Assembly: GCA_016296575.1 (NCBI GenBank)
Contig: JAEDJA010000007.1
Location: 38,517-102,516, forward strand
Direction: 5' to 3'
DNA length: 64,000 bases
From: Treponema sp.
GTDB lineage: Bacteria; Spirochaetota; Spirochaetia; Treponematales; Treponemataceae
The notes below the pieces were generated by a model that made no database searches, was not told the DNA's origin, and worked only from the letters and a program-made list of their open reading frames with translations. Shown piece by piece: positions 35,775-44,789 of the stretch. Both the position numbers and the translations under genes were made by a program. Every line of letters starts with the position of its first letter. The first letter of the stretch is position 1.

Positions 35775-36545
35775 TTATTTACCGTTATCCCAGGCTTCTT
35801 TAAGAGTTTTGCAGGCATTTTCATCTTTTTTGACTGCCTGAACTGCATTAAGCACGAAAGCAAGGAATACAAAACAGAAAAGTGAGCCAAGGAAAATAAT
35901 GACTATTTTAAGTGTCAGTGTTTTTGATGCAGGTTTTCGCTGGTAAGTGTACGGACTAAGCTTTACGAAAGGTTCAGCATTTTTGAGCCAGGCGTCGGCA
36001 TCTTCGGCAGAAAGATTGCATCGGGATTTGAAATCAGAAGCAAGGTTTGCCTGAATGTGATCAACATAAGCGTTGAGAAATGGAGAAAGATTTTCCTGGC
36101 GTGAAACTGGAACTATACTGTAAAGGTAGAACACGTCGGTAACAGGATGGAAATCAATCTGAAAATAATGACTTGTGTTCAGGATTTCATCAATTTTGTC
36201 AAAATAATCAGAAGCAGTTGGATCAGCCCATGCAGGATACTGTTCCTGAAGCTTTGCAAAGAAATAAGTGTCATGAAGATAATTTCGAGTAAGTTCTTCA
36301 ACACGATTCAAATCATGTTTGGATTCAACAAATTCAGCTGGAAAATCTTTGATTTCAAGAAGGTTCAGGACAGTAACAGTTTTTCCGGTACGGCTTTCCT
36401 TAATCTTGGAAACACCAATAAGGGCACCTGTTAACAAAATAAACATCAATGCAGTGCCGATCAAAATTAATTTTCGGAATTTAATGCATACTGCGAAAAT
36501 ATCAATAAGATTGACTTCATCTGACTTTTTAACTTCGTTTTCCAT
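35775..36545 (-). CDS. Wzz-like two-helix membrane protein
   Basis: A protein of 256 residues with two transmembrane segments flanking a periplasmic domain. The first is ILIGTALMFILLTGALIGV, about 27-45, and the second KIVIIFLGSLFCFVFLAFVL, about 213-232. This is the shape of chain-length determinants (Wzz), although I see no proline-rich motif before the second helix. It is the first gene of the export operon, directly followed by the permeases. ATG at 36545 has AAGGA eight bases upstream. Function is not certain; it may scaffold the permeases. Confidence 0.65.
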   Translation of the reverse strand: MENEVKKSDEVNLIDIFAVCIKFRKLILIGTALMFILLTGALIGVSKIKESRTGKTVTVLNLLEIKDFPAEFVESKHDLNRVEELTRNYLHDTYFFAKLQEQYPAWADPTASDYFDKIDEILNTSHYFQIDFHPVTDVFYLYSIVPVSRQENLSPFLNAYVDHIQANLASDFKSRCNLSAEDADAWLKNAEPFVKLSPYTYQRKPASKTLTLKIVIIFLGSLFCFVFLAFVLNAVQAVKKDENACKTLKEAWDNGK

Positions 36546-36634
36546 GGTCGAAATCCTTTTGCGAATTGCCATATATTGTAGACTTTTTTACTTTTTTATT
36601 CTATACCAATAATATCAACAAAAAGGAACCTATT

Positions 36635-37042
36635 ATGAAGATTATTACAGAACTTAAAGTACGTCCCTACGAGTGCGATTCTTACCAGCACGTAAACAAT
36701 GCCGTTTATGTAAATTATCTTGAATTCGGTCGTATGGATTTTTTACAGCAGACACATTTCGATTATGAAGGTGTTTTGAAGGTTGGTTATTATCTTTATG
36801 TTACCCACGTTGATATCCGCTATAAAGCATCTGCCTTTTTGTGGGAAAAGCTTTACATCGAATCATGGCCAACTAAGCTTGGTGCAGTTACAGGGGATTT
36901 TCATCAGATTATAAAAAAAGAAGATGGAACTGTTTGTGCCGAAGCAGACGTAACATGGGCAAGTGTACGCTCTTCTGATGGAAGACCTTCAAAAATTCCT
37001 GAAGAATTTATGATTGATGCGTTAAAACCACACGTTGAGTAA
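36635..37042 (+). CDS. Acyl-CoA thioesterase of the 4HBT family
   Basis: A 135-residue single-hotdog protein. YECDSYQHVNNAVYVNYLEF holds the catalytic aspartate and HVNNAxYxxYxE helix of the 4HBT thioesterase family. It is a second copy of this family besides 18980-19414, only loosely similar to it. AAGGAA lies upstream of the ATG. The opposite-strand export operon starts 89 bases away. Thioesterase substrate unknown. Confidence 0.85.
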   Translation: MKIITELKVRPYECDSYQHVNNAVYVNYLEFGRMDFLQQTHFDYEGVLKVGYYLYVTHVDIRYKASAFLWEKLYIESWPTKLGAVTGDFHQIIKKEDGTVCAEADVTWASVRSSDGRPSKIPEEFMIDALKPHVE

Positions 37043-37108
37043 TAGAAAAAAAGCTGAAAAATAGTTATAATTCTTCCATTATACTTATCTTTTTTCGGAG
37101 GAACTATA

Positions 37109-38065
37109 ATGAAAAAATCATTTGTAAAAGCTTTGGCTCTTTTGGCCGTAGCTTTCGCTCTTGTTGGATGTGGTAAACCAGCAAAGAAAAACTACATTCT
37201 CGCTACTGGTGGTACTTCAGGTACTTACTATCCATTCGGTGGTGCTATTGCAAATATCTGGAACACAAAAGTAGATAATATGAACGTAACTGCTCAGGCA
37301 ACAGGTGCTTCTGCAGAAAATCTTCGTCTTATTTCTAAAGGTGATGCAGAATACGGAATCGTTCAGAACGACGTTATGGATTATGCATTCAACGGAACAG
37401 ATATGTTCAGCGGAAATGCCCTTCCAAATCTTGCAGTAATTGGAACACTTTATCCTGAAGTTGTACAGATTGCTGCTTCTAAAGAATCTGGAATCAAAAC
37501 AATTTATGATCTGAAAGGAAAACGCGTTTCTATTGGTGACGCTGGTTCTGGAGTTGAATTCAACGCAAAACAGATTCTTGAAGGTTACGGACTTACATTC
37601 GATGACATCAAAAAGAACAATCTTTCATTCAAAGAAAGTGCTGAAGGTATTCAGAACGGTACACTTGATGCATGTTTCATTACTGCCGGTGTTCCAAACT
37701 CTGCCCTCCAGGAACTTGCTTTCACCGCAGGTCTTATTCTTATTCCTGTAAATGGACCAGAAGCAGACAAAATCTGCTCAAAATACGGATTCTACACAAA
37801 AACAACAATCCCAGGCGGAACATACCAGGGAACTGAAGATGATACAGAAGCTCTTGCTATTAAAGCTACACTGGCTGTAAACGCAAAACTCGATACAGAC
37901 ACAGTTTACGCAATGACAAAAGCTTTGTTCGAAAACCTTGATACACTTGGACAGGCTCATGCCAAAGGTAAAGAAGTAACTGCCAAAGCTGCTGTTACAG
38001 GTATCTCTGTTCCATTCCACCCAGGTGCAGAAAAATACTTCAAAGAAATTGGAGTATTGAACTAA
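37109..38065 (+). CDS. TAXI-family TRAP transporter substrate-binding lipoprotein
   Basis: A 318-residue extracytoplasmic receptor. The lipoprotein signal ends LVGCGKPA, with the lipidated Cys at about residue 21. The mature part starts YILATGGTSGTYYPFGG, the hallmark of the TAXI family (TRAP-associated extracytoplasmic immunogenic), and continues ATGASAENLRLI and GDAEYGIVQNDV. It is the first of three genes forming a complete TAXI-TRAP importer for an unknown carboxylate or amino acid. CGGAGG seven bases before the ATG is a strong ribosome site. Confidence 0.94.
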   Translation: MKKSFVKALALLAVAFALVGCGKPAKKNYILATGGTSGTYYPFGGAIANIWNTKVDNMNVTAQATGASAENLRLISKGDAEYGIVQNDVMDYAFNGTDMFSGNALPNLAVIGTLYPEVVQIAASKESGIKTIYDLKGKRVSIGDAGSGVEFNAKQILEGYGLTFDDIKKNNLSFKESAEGIQNGTLDACFITAGVPNSALQELAFTAGLILIPVNGPEADKICSKYGFYTKTTIPGGTYQGTEDDTEALAIKATLAVNAKLDTDTVYAMTKALFENLDTLGQAHAKGKEVTAKAAVTGISVPFHPGAEKYFKEIGVLN

Positions 38066-38066
38066 T

Positions 38067-38564
38067 TTGAAAAGGCGAAGAGTAATCTGGCCGGTATTAG
38101 AATGTGTCCTTATTCTCTTCGCACTTTTTACACCATTTATAAAAACAATATCTGTCGGTGATTTTTCCGGCAGATATAAAACCGTTTATTCTGCTTCAGC
38201 GGTAAACGGCTTTGTCATTTCTTATACACATTCCGTTAATAAAGGCCGTGTCCATGATTTTTATACTGTTGAAAAGGACGGGCTTCTTTTGGATAAAACA
38301 ATCTTCGTGTCATACGGAGCAGGAATTCCGGAACCTGGAGAAACACCCGGCGCTGTTTTTACTGTCAAAGAGGACGGTTATGAAATCAGCGGATTGAACC
38401 GACGCATGAAAGAACTTGTAATGGCAGTCGGTGTAATTGCAGAACATTCCATTTCGTGGGGTAGTGAGGAACACTTTCTAAAAGATTGGTTTCCCGCTCA
38501 AACGAGATTAATCATAAAAACTGAAAACGTAAATTTAATCACCTATTGGAGGCATCATGGATAA
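38067..38564 (+). CDS. DUF1850 protein associated with TAXI-TRAP transporters
   Basis: A 165-residue protein with an N-terminal hydrophobic segment (VIWPVLECVLILFALFTPFI), then ISYTHSVNKGRVHDFYTVE, the DUF1850 sequence that accompanies TAXI-TRAP receptors and permeases. Its role is not settled. The start codon is TTG one base after the receptor's stop; a GGAG lies twelve bases upstream. The stop overlaps the permease gene by eight bases (ATGGATAA). Confidence 0.82.
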   Translation: MKRRRVIWPVLECVLILFALFTPFIKTISVGDFSGRYKTVYSASAVNGFVISYTHSVNKGRVHDFYTVEKDGLLLDKTIFVSYGAGIPEPGETPGAVFTVKEDGYEISGLNRRMKELVMAVGVIAEHSISWGSEEHFLKDWFPAQTRLIIKTENVNLITYWRHHG

Positions 38565-40548
38565 AATTGACACAATCCTTCCTACAACCAATGAGGAAGA
38601 AATGAAAAAACTGATGCAGGAACTGGATCGCGAACATGCTTACCGTGAACACAAATGCTGGCGTCAGTATATAACAGTAGTTGTTTCAATCTGTTTTGTG
38701 GCATTCCAGCTTTATGCAACTCTTTCGGGAACTGTAACCGCCCAGCTTCTTCGTGCTACACATCTGGCTTTTGTTCAGCTTCTGGCATTCCTGCTTTTCC
38801 CTGCTACAAAAACAATGCGAAAAGACACCCTTCCGTGGTACGATGTACTGCTTGGTGTGATTGGTGCTGCTTGCTGGATGTACATTGTTATAAATTTCAA
38901 TACATTGGTTCGACGCACAGGTGATAATACCGTTTTGGATATTGTGGTAGCTGTAATTGGAATCATCATTCTTTGTGAAAGTTGCCGACGAATTGTTGGA
39001 CTTCCAATCCTCATTATTGCACTGTGTTTCATTGCCTATGCATTCCTGGGACCTTATCTTCCTGGATTCTTGAATCACCGTGGCTACAAGCTTCCACGTA
39101 TTGCAACACATCTTTTTTACAATACCGAAGGAATTATGGGTACACCAATCGGGGCCTGTTCCACCTTTATTTTCCTGTTCATCCTTTTTGGTGCTCTGCT
39201 GGAAAAAACAGGAATTGGTCAGTTCTTTATTGATATCTGTAATGCGATTGCTGGTGGTGCCTCGGGTGGTCCTGCAAAAGTTGCTGTTCTTACAAGTGCA
39301 CTTTTAGGAACAGTTTCAGGAAGTTCTGTTTCAAATACTGTAGGTTCAGGTAGTTTTACAATCCCAATGATGAAAAAACTGGGATATAAAAGCGAATTTG
39401 CCGGTGCGGTAGAAGCTTCTGCATCAACAGGAGGACAGCTTATGCCACCTATTATGGGTGCTGCAGCCTTCCTTATGGCAGAAAGTCTTGGTCTTCCATA
39501 TATCACAATCGTTAAAGCTGCAATTATTCCGGCAGTTCTTTACTTTACAGGAATCTTCATTACAGTTCATCTTGAAGCAAAGAAACTGGGACTTAAAGGG
39601 CTTCCAAAAGAAGAACTTCCAAAATTTCTGCCTCTTTTGCTTAAAAAAGGTTACATGCTTCTTCCTTTGATAGTTATCATTGTTTTCCTTTGTTCTGGAA
39701 AAACAGCCGTTTATGCAGCCCTTATGGGAATTGTTGCCTGTCTTCTTATTGGGCTTATTACTTCTTTTGTAGATCTGGCTAAAGGACGAAAACCTTCTTT
39801 TGGTGCAAAAGACCTTACTGAAGTAATTTGTTCAGCCTGCCGAAATATCATTTCAGTTGCTATTGCTTGTGCCATGGCTGGAATTATTATTGGTATTGTA
39901 ACACTTACTGGAATTGGTCTTAAGTTTGGTGCAGGTCTTATCAGTATTTCTCACGGAATTGCTTTTATAACTCTGCTTCTTACAATGATTTCATCAATCA
40001 TTCTTGGAATGGGTGCACCAACAACCGCAAACTATCTTATTACATCAACAATTACTGCCGGTGCCATTATTGGACTTGGATTTGAACCATTGGCTGCCCA
40101 TATGTTTGCATTCTACTTTGGTATCATTGCTGATATTACACCACCTGTTGCCCTTGCTGCTCTTGCAGGTGCTGCAATTGCCAAGGCTAAACCGATGAAG
40201 ACCGCCTTGAACGCCACAAAACTAGCCATTGGTGCGTTCATTATTCCTTACATGTTTGTTTATAATCCTCAGATGCTTATGATCAATACTACTGCGGGAA
40301 CTGTAATTTTCATTGCTATTACAGCTGTTATTGGTATGTTCGGTGTAAGTGTAGCTTTGGAAGGATATGGATTGCGTTCAGCAAATATTTTGGAAAGAAT
40401 CCTGTTTGCCGTTGGTGGTATTCTCTGTGTAATTCCAGAAACCAAAACAGATGTTATTGGACTTATTCTTATGCTCTTCCTGGTAGCTTACCAGATTATC
40501 AGAAGAAAGTTTGACAAAATCTCAGAAAAAGAAGTTGTTCAGGCATAA
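38557..40548 (+). CDS. TRAP transporter fused DctQM permease (TAXI type)
   Basis: A 663-residue integral membrane protein. An N-terminal small-subunit part (about residues 35-170) is fused to the large DctM part (about 175-640), as usual for TAXI systems. Landmarks are GASGGPAKVAVLTSALLGTV, SASTGGQLMPPIMGAAAFLM and GMGAPTTANYLITSTITAGA. It provides the sodium-coupled import channel. The ribosome site is GGAGG five bases before the ATG, which lies within the DUF1850 gene. No promoter is visible between the three genes. Confidence 0.94.
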   Translation: MDKIDTILPTTNEEEMKKLMQELDREHAYREHKCWRQYITVVVSICFVAFQLYATLSGTVTAQLLRATHLAFVQLLAFLLFPATKTMRKDTLPWYDVLLGVIGAACWMYIVINFNTLVRRTGDNTVLDIVVAVIGIIILCESCRRIVGLPILIIALCFIAYAFLGPYLPGFLNHRGYKLPRIATHLFYNTEGIMGTPIGACSTFIFLFILFGALLEKTGIGQFFIDICNAIAGGASGGPAKVAVLTSALLGTVSGSSVSNTVGSGSFTIPMMKKLGYKSEFAGAVEASASTGGQLMPPIMGAAAFLMAESLGLPYITIVKAAIIPAVLYFTGIFITVHLEAKKLGLKGLPKEELPKFLPLLLKKGYMLLPLIVIIVFLCSGKTAVYAALMGIVACLLIGLITSFVDLAKGRKPSFGAKDLTEVICSACRNIISVAIACAMAGIIIGIVTLTGIGLKFGAGLISISHGIAFITLLLTMISSIILGMGAPTTANYLITSTITAGAIIGLGFEPLAAHMFAFYFGIIADITPPVALAALAGAAIAKAKPMKTALNATKLAIGAFIIPYMFVYNPQMLMINTTAGTVIFIAITAVIGMFGVSVALEGYGLRSANILERILFAVGGILCVIPETKTDVIGLILMLFLVAYQIIRRKFDKISEKEVVQA

Positions 40549-40629
40549 AAACGTGGGAAACCGAAATAATTAGTAGGATTATCACACGGATTTGTTCGCT
40601 CCTACGGAGCTCACGTAAAATAAGAAAAA

Positions 40630-40780
40630 GGGGCTGTCCAATAAGTTTGCATTACGGTGGTTGAGTTTATCGAAACCACCTTTAAAAAACGAAATGACTG
40701 CTACACTAAATGCGGTGGTTTCGACAGGCTCAACCAGCGCAGCTGGTCCATATTCAACCAGCGCAGCTGGTTCTTATTCT
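40630..40780. repeat. REP-like palindromic repeat cluster (copy A) with a 24-base tandem
   Basis: The 317 bases between the TRAP permease and rpsG hold a first hairpin (GCTCC/GGAGC near 40600), then a 40-base segment (40630-40669) identical to 63008-63047, then an inverted pair GGTGGTT / AACCACC. After that come GCTACACTAAA (40700-40710) and CGGTGGTTTCGACAGGCTCAACC. Two tandem 24-base units, each with ACCAGC-GCA-GCTGGT, follow at 40731 and 40755. The TTCGACAGGCTCAACC core is a REP-type palindrome arm known from many bacteria. No coding function is apparent. Confidence 0.75.
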
Positions 40781-40792
40781 ACCACCTTTGAC

Positions 40793-40848
40793 AAAAAAAA
40801 GACTGCCCTTTTTGAAGTTTTAATAACTTCTAGGACAGTCTTTTTTTT
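40793..40848. terminator. Bidirectional terminator between the TRAP permease and rpsG
   Basis: AAAAAAAAGACTG with CAGTCTTTTTTTT, extended by CCT/AGG and GAAGTT/AACTTC, gives a long stem with A and T tracts on each side. It can end transcription from both convergent genes. Confidence 0.85.
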
Positions 40849-40865
40849 GTAAACTAAAAGATTTT

Positions 40866-41336
40866 CTACCAGCGGAAGTGGGCGAAAGCTTTGTTGGCTT
40901 CTGCCATGCGGTGTACATCTTCTCGTTTTTTATATGCTGTACCTGTGTTGTTGTAAGCATCCATGAGTTCTGAAGCAAGAGTATCAGCCATTCCGTGACC
41001 AGAGCGCTTACGTGCAGCTTCAATGATCCAGCGCATTGCAAGAGCTTCGCGACGTGTTTCACGAATCTCCATTGGAACCTGGTATGTAGCACCACCAACG
41101 CGGCGTGATTTAACTTCTACCATTGGTTTTACATTTTCGATAGCTTTCAAGAAAACTTCGAGTGGATCTTTTTCTGCTTTAGCCTGGAGTTTATCCATAG
41201 CTTCATAGATGATTTTAGTACAAGTTTCTTTTTTTCCGTCCAACATCATGCGGCAAACGAATTTAGATACAACTTTTGAATTGTATTTTACATCTGGCAT
41301 CAAAGGACGATTGATTGATTTCTTATGTCTTCCCAT
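40866..41336 (-). CDS. rpsG: 30S ribosomal protein S7
   Basis: A 156-residue protein, normal length for S7. It opens [20 protein letters not shown] and contains [20 protein letters not shown], which binds 16S rRNA near the 3' major domain. It follows rpsL by 15 bases, as in the str operon, but fusA and tuf are absent downstream. A bidirectional terminator follows. S7 is the regulator of this operon in E. coli; whether this holds here is unknown. Confidence 0.97.
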   Translation of the reverse strand: MGRHKKSINRPLMPDVKYNSKVVSKFVCRMMLDGKKETCTKIIYEAMDKLQAKAEKDPLEVFLKAIENVKPMVEVKSRRVGGATYQVPMEIRETRREALAMRWIIEAARKRSGHGMADTLASELMDAYNNTGTAYKKREDVHRMAEANKAFAHFRW

Positions 41337-41351
41337 CTTAATCCTCCTCTA

Positions 41352-41726
41352 TTATGCCTTTGGACGTTTGGCACCGTATTTAGAACGACCGCGTTTGCGA
41401 TCTTCTACACCGAGGGCATCTTTAGCACCACGGATGATGTGATAGCGTACACCAGGAAGGTCTTTTACACGACCACCACGTACTAAAACAACTGAGTGTT
41501 CCTGCAAGTTATGTCCAATACCTGGAATATATGCAGTAACTTCAATTCCATTACTTAAACGAACACGAGCAATCTTACGAAGAGCTGAGTTTGGTTTTTT
41601 TGGTGTCTGAGTCATAACACGTGTACATACACCACGTTTCTGCGGACAGCTTTCAAGTGCGGGAGCTTTAGTTCTGTTAGCTGCAGATTTACGACCCTGA
41701 CGGATCAACTGGTTAATTGTAGGCAT
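41352..41726 (-). CDS. rpsL: 30S ribosomal protein S12
   Basis: A 124-residue protein with the S12 landmarks: [15 protein letters not shown] at the start and [20 protein letters not shown] in the decoding-site loop, with lysines at the positions where streptomycin resistance arises in other bacteria. GGAG precedes the ATG by nine bases. A promoter and a 60-base leader with a hairpin lie upstream. rpsL-rpsG is a two-gene operon here, with no rpoBC or fusA in view. Confidence 0.97.
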   Translation of the reverse strand: MPTINQLIRQGRKSAANRTKAPALESCPQKRGVCTRVMTQTPKKPNSALRKIARVRLSNGIEVTAYIPGIGHNLQEHSVVLVRGGRVKDLPGVRYHIIRGAKDALGVEDRKRGRSKYGAKRPKA

Positions 41727-41746
41727 CGCCTATTCTCCTATTTTTA

Positions 41747-41766
41747 TTCCGGTCAGCACCCCGGAA
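41747..41766 (-). promoter_or_regulatory. Hairpin in the rpsL leader
   Basis: TTCCGG (41747-41752) and CCGGAA (41761-41766) form a six-pair stem with an eight-base loop, in the untranslated leader 20 bases before the rpsL start codon. It could be a site for ribosomal-protein feedback. Confidence 0.4.
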
Positions 41767-41792
41767 AGAATGAACATTAATAGAGTTCTAAT

Positions 41793-41821
41793 AGTTTACA
41801 GAATTTGTTAAAAGTATTCAA
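41793..41821 (-). promoter_or_regulatory. Promoter of rpsL-rpsG
   Basis: TTGAAT (41816-41821), 17 bases, TAAACT (41793-41798) on the minus strand, with transcription starting about 60 bases before the rpsL ATG. Confidence 0.65.
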
Positions 41822-41855
41822 GGGGAAAATTTGAATCCGGGAAGCTTTATCCAGA

Positions 41856-43247
41856 CTATTTTCCTACGCAGAAATTTGCAAAAATATTGCCCAAAACATC
41901 ATCAGGAGTAATGTCACCTGTAACTTCACTTAGGGCTTCAAGTGCATCTTCCAGGTCCTGAACAACTGCGTCCAGTGCGTAATCTTCATCGGCAGAAACC
42001 AGGGAATGTTCTACACATTCAAGAGCCTGACTTACAGCTTCTTTTTGTCGTGCACTTCCAAGTCCAGCCTGTTCACGTTCAGTAGAAAGTCCTTGGGTAA
42101 GTGAGGCTTTTACAAGGGCAACAAGCTCAGATAATCCATTTCCGGTTTTAGCACTGATTCTGGTTTCTCCACCAAAATGTTCAATCTTGTTTTTAAGCTC
42201 TTCAGGAAGACTGCGTGCTTCACCAGTTTTGTCACATTTGTTCCATATAAATACAATTTTTTCCTGAGTTTTTTCCAGAAAAGAAATGTCGTCTTGGGTA
42301 AGTCCAGTTTCGCTGTCGACAAGATATAAAACAAGGTCAGCATCCTGGGTAAGTGAAAGAGTAAGCTGAACACCTTGAGCTTCAATAACATCTCCGGTTT
42401 CACGAAGTCCAGCTGTATCAAAAAGTCGGACAGGAATTCCGTCAAAGTCAGCCCAGGATTCAAGCCAGTCTCGGGTAGTTCCTTCTATATCGGAAACAAT
42501 AGCACGTTCTTCTTTTAGAATTGAATTAAAAAGACTTGATTTCCCGGCATTAGTACGTCCTGCAAGAACAACCCGTGCTCCATCCTGGTAAAGCTTTTCA
42601 CCTTTCCATGAATCTTTAAGGCTTTTTAATCTGCTAATTGCATCAAGAAGATTTGTTCGGTCAAAGGCATCGGCAATAGTTTCTTCATCTTCAGGATACT
42701 CAATTTCAACTTCAATGGCGGCAAGAGTATCCATAATCAATTTTTTGATGCCGTCAATTTCCTGATAAAGAGAGCCTGCAAGGCGACCAGCAGCACGTCC
42801 GCGGGAAGCATCAGTGTGACTGTCGATAATTTCTTTTACTGCTTCGGCTTTTGTAAGGTCAGTTTTTCCATTGATAAAGGCCCGGAATGTATACTCACCC
42901 CGTTCTGCCTGGCGGAAACCGCTTTTTAGCAAAAGATTTTGGATTCTGGTAACAACACTTGGTCCGCCGTGACAATAGATTTCAACCATGTTTTCACCGG
43001 TAAAGCTTTTTGGAGCACGGTAAACACCAAGCATAACTTCATCAATCAGTTTGTCGCCGTCCTTAATCCATCCATAAACAAGGGTATTTCCCAGTGCTTC
43101 AGAAAGGGCTTTGGGACGAGAAAAAACAGCTGTCATTTTTTCAATGGAAGATTTTCCTGAAACACGAACAACACCAAGAGCCGCAGGAGAAAGAGCGGTT
43201 GCAATGGAAGTGATGTCATCATCTGGACAATACTGATTTGTAAGCAT
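41856..43247 (-). CDS. mnmE: tRNA modification GTPase MnmE
   Basis: MnmE, with MnmG, adds the cmnm5 group to uridine 34 of certain tRNAs. The 463-residue protein starts with the tetrahydrofolate-binding domain (YCPDDDITSIATALSPAALG). It has a G domain with GRTNAGKSSLFN, DTAGLRETGD and NKCD, and ends with FCVGK, the catalytic-cysteine motif of the family. The start MLTNQYCP was chosen because the promoter lies directly before it. A longer frame from 43283 would overlap that promoter. Confidence 0.95.
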   Translation of the reverse strand: MLTNQYCPDDDITSIATALSPAALGVVRVSGKSSIEKMTAVFSRPKALSEALGNTLVYGWIKDGDKLIDEVMLGVYRAPKSFTGENMVEIYCHGGPSVVTRIQNLLLKSGFRQAERGEYTFRAFINGKTDLTKAEAVKEIIDSHTDASRGRAAGRLAGSLYQEIDGIKKLIMDTLAAIEVEIEYPEDEETIADAFDRTNLLDAISRLKSLKDSWKGEKLYQDGARVVLAGRTNAGKSSLFNSILKEERAIVSDIEGTTRDWLESWADFDGIPVRLFDTAGLRETGDVIEAQGVQLTLSLTQDADLVLYLVDSETGLTQDDISFLEKTQEKIVFIWNKCDKTGEARSLPEELKNKIEHFGGETRISAKTGNGLSELVALVKASLTQGLSTEREQAGLGSARQKEAVSQALECVEHSLVSADEDYALDAVVQDLEDALEALSEVTGDITPDDVLGNIFANFCVGK

Positions 43248-43253
43248 GTGGTG

Positions 43254-43282
43254 ATTATAGTATGTTTTTCTATTCTTGACCA
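43254..43282 (-). promoter_or_regulatory. Promoter of mnmE with the -10 box six bases from the start codon
   Basis: A perfect TATAAT (43254-43259) and TGGTCA (43277-43282), 17 bases apart on the minus strand. The -35 hexamer overlaps that of the opposite trkH promoter. No ribosome site. Confidence 0.55.
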
Positions 43283-43304
43283 CGGTGAATCAATCCACTA
43301 AATT
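43276..43304 (+). promoter_or_regulatory. Promoter of the TrkH-like gene, adjacent to the start codon
   Basis: TTGACC (43276-43281), 17 bases, TAAATT (43299-43304), then six bases to the ATG at 43311. It shares five bases of its -35 box with the mnmE promoter. Confidence 0.6.
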
Positions 43305-43310
43305 TAAAAT

Positions 43311-44756
43311 ATGAAAGCAGTAAATTTTTTCAGAATTATTTCGATTCTGCTTGGAATTGTAGGCCTTACTTTAATTATTCCTATTATCACGGCATTTGTT
43401 CTGGGCGAAAAAAACATGATTCTGCCGTTTCTTATTCCTATGCTGGTTTCTCTGGTATTAGTTCCGATTATAAATATCCCCTTTAGAAAACAGAAAATCA
43501 ATCTTTCGATTAGAAGTTCCTTTGTTGTAGTTGCCGGCGCCTGGGTTTCTGCAAGCCTTTTTGGTGCAGTTCCTTTGTATTTGTCGGGAGCTTTTGCTTC
43601 TTTTACAGACTGCGTTTTTGAAAGCTTTTCGGGATTTACAACTACAGGTGCTACTATCTGCAACGATGTTGAAGCTCTTCCACGATGCATAAATCTGTGG
43701 CGATGTCAGACTCACTGGCTTGGTGGAATGGGAATTGTTACCCTTACTGTAGCTCTTCTTCCCCTTCTTGGCGTTGGTGGATTTCAGTTGATTAAGGCAG
43801 AAACAACTGGTCCTGAAAAAGGAAAGGTAACTGCAAAAATCACAACTACTGCAAAAGCCATGTGGATTATTTATTCTGTCTTAACAGTGATTGAGCTTGT
43901 TCTTTTGAAAATCTGTGGCATGGATTTTGTGGATGCCCTGAGTCACGCTTTTGCAACTTTAGGAACAGGTGGTTTTTCTACAAGAAATGCCAGCATTGGT
44001 GGATTTAATTCTGTTGCCATTGAAACAATAATCACCATTTTTATGTTTCTTGCCGGAATTAACTTTTCTTTGTTCTATTATATATTCCGCCGAAACTTTA
44101 AGGAGGTTCAGGAAAACTCGGAATTGAAGGCTTACACGTGGATTACCATCATTGTGATTCTTGCCATAACTTTGTTTACACTTCCTAATTACCATAATTT
44201 CTGGACTAGTCTCCGTTATTCATCTTTCCAGACAGTTTCGCTTCTTACAACAACAGGATTTGCTACAGCAGATTTTGAAACCTGGCCTTACGCGGCACAA
44301 TTTTTCTGCTTCCTTCTGTTTTTTATTGGCGGCTGTTCAGGATCAACTGCTGGTGGTGTAAAAGTAGTGCGATGGGTTGTCCTTTCAAAACAAGTTGGTA
44401 ACGAAGTAAAACGAATGCTTCACCCTCATGGAATTTTCAATATCCGTCTGAACAACAATGTTGGTAGAAAGGACGTGGTTTTTAATATTGCAGCTTTTAC
44501 TTCGGTGTATGTAATTCTTATTTTGATTACTGTTTTTGCAGGAACACTGGTGGGCCTGGATTTGTTTTCATCACTTGGAGGTGCACTTTCCACAGTTGGA
44601 AATGTTGGTCCGGGATTTGGGCAGCTTGGACCAAGTCATACAATGGCAGAAATTCCTGCAGCCCTTAAATGGTGGTATTGCTTTGCTATGTGTGCAGGAC
44701 GCCTTGAACTTTATACAATGCTGATCTTTTTTATGCCATCTTATTGGCGCAAGTAG
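43311..44756 (+). CDS. TrkH/KtrB-type potassium transporter subunit
   Basis: A 481-residue membrane protein with the four pore loops of the superfamily of K+ transporters, SGFTTTGATI, LGTGGFST, TTTGFATAD and VGNVGPGFG, each with the filter glycine. It forms the potassium channel that normally needs a cytoplasmic TrkA/KtrA ring for gating. No such gene is near, so the partner lies elsewhere. The ATG has no ribosome site and lies six bases from the -10 box. Confidence 0.92.
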   Translation: MKAVNFFRIISILLGIVGLTLIIPIITAFVLGEKNMILPFLIPMLVSLVLVPIINIPFRKQKINLSIRSSFVVVAGAWVSASLFGAVPLYLSGAFASFTDCVFESFSGFTTTGATICNDVEALPRCINLWRCQTHWLGGMGIVTLTVALLPLLGVGGFQLIKAETTGPEKGKVTAKITTTAKAMWIIYSVLTVIELVLLKICGMDFVDALSHAFATLGTGGFSTRNASIGGFNSVAIETIITIFMFLAGINFSLFYYIFRRNFKEVQENSELKAYTWITIIVILAITLFTLPNYHNFWTSLRYSSFQTVSLLTTTGFATADFETWPYAAQFFCFLLFFIGGCSGSTAGGVKVVRWVVLSKQVGNEVKRMLHPHGIFNIRLNNNVGRKDVVFNIAAFTSVYVILILITVFAGTLVGLDLFSSLGGALSTVGNVGPGFGQLGPSHTMAEIPAALKWWYCFAMCAGRLELYTMLIFFMPSYWRK

Positions 44757-44782
44757 ACACTCCATTGAAAGGGTAGTAAACT
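44754..44782 (+). promoter_or_regulatory. Promoter of the 7TM phosphatase gene, adjacent to the start codon
   Basis: TAGACA (44754-44759), 17 bases, TAAACT (44777-44782), then seven bases to the ATG at 44790. The -35 hexamer overlaps the last codon of trkH. Confidence 0.5.
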
Positions 44783-44789
44783 AGGTTTT

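Noticed and set aside
35775..36545. Genuine Wzz chain-length regulator of an O-antigen locus
   Set aside because: No Wzx, Wzy or glycosyltransferase genes nearby and no proline-rich motif before the second helix; it was kept only as Wzz-like in shape.
38686..39111. Minus-strand frames inside the TRAP permease
   Set aside because: Complement of DctM membrane helices, giving Cys/Asn-rich translations.
40731..40778. Two 24-base units considered as a CRISPR array
   Set aside because: Only two units, directly adjoining without spacers, and no cas genes in the window.
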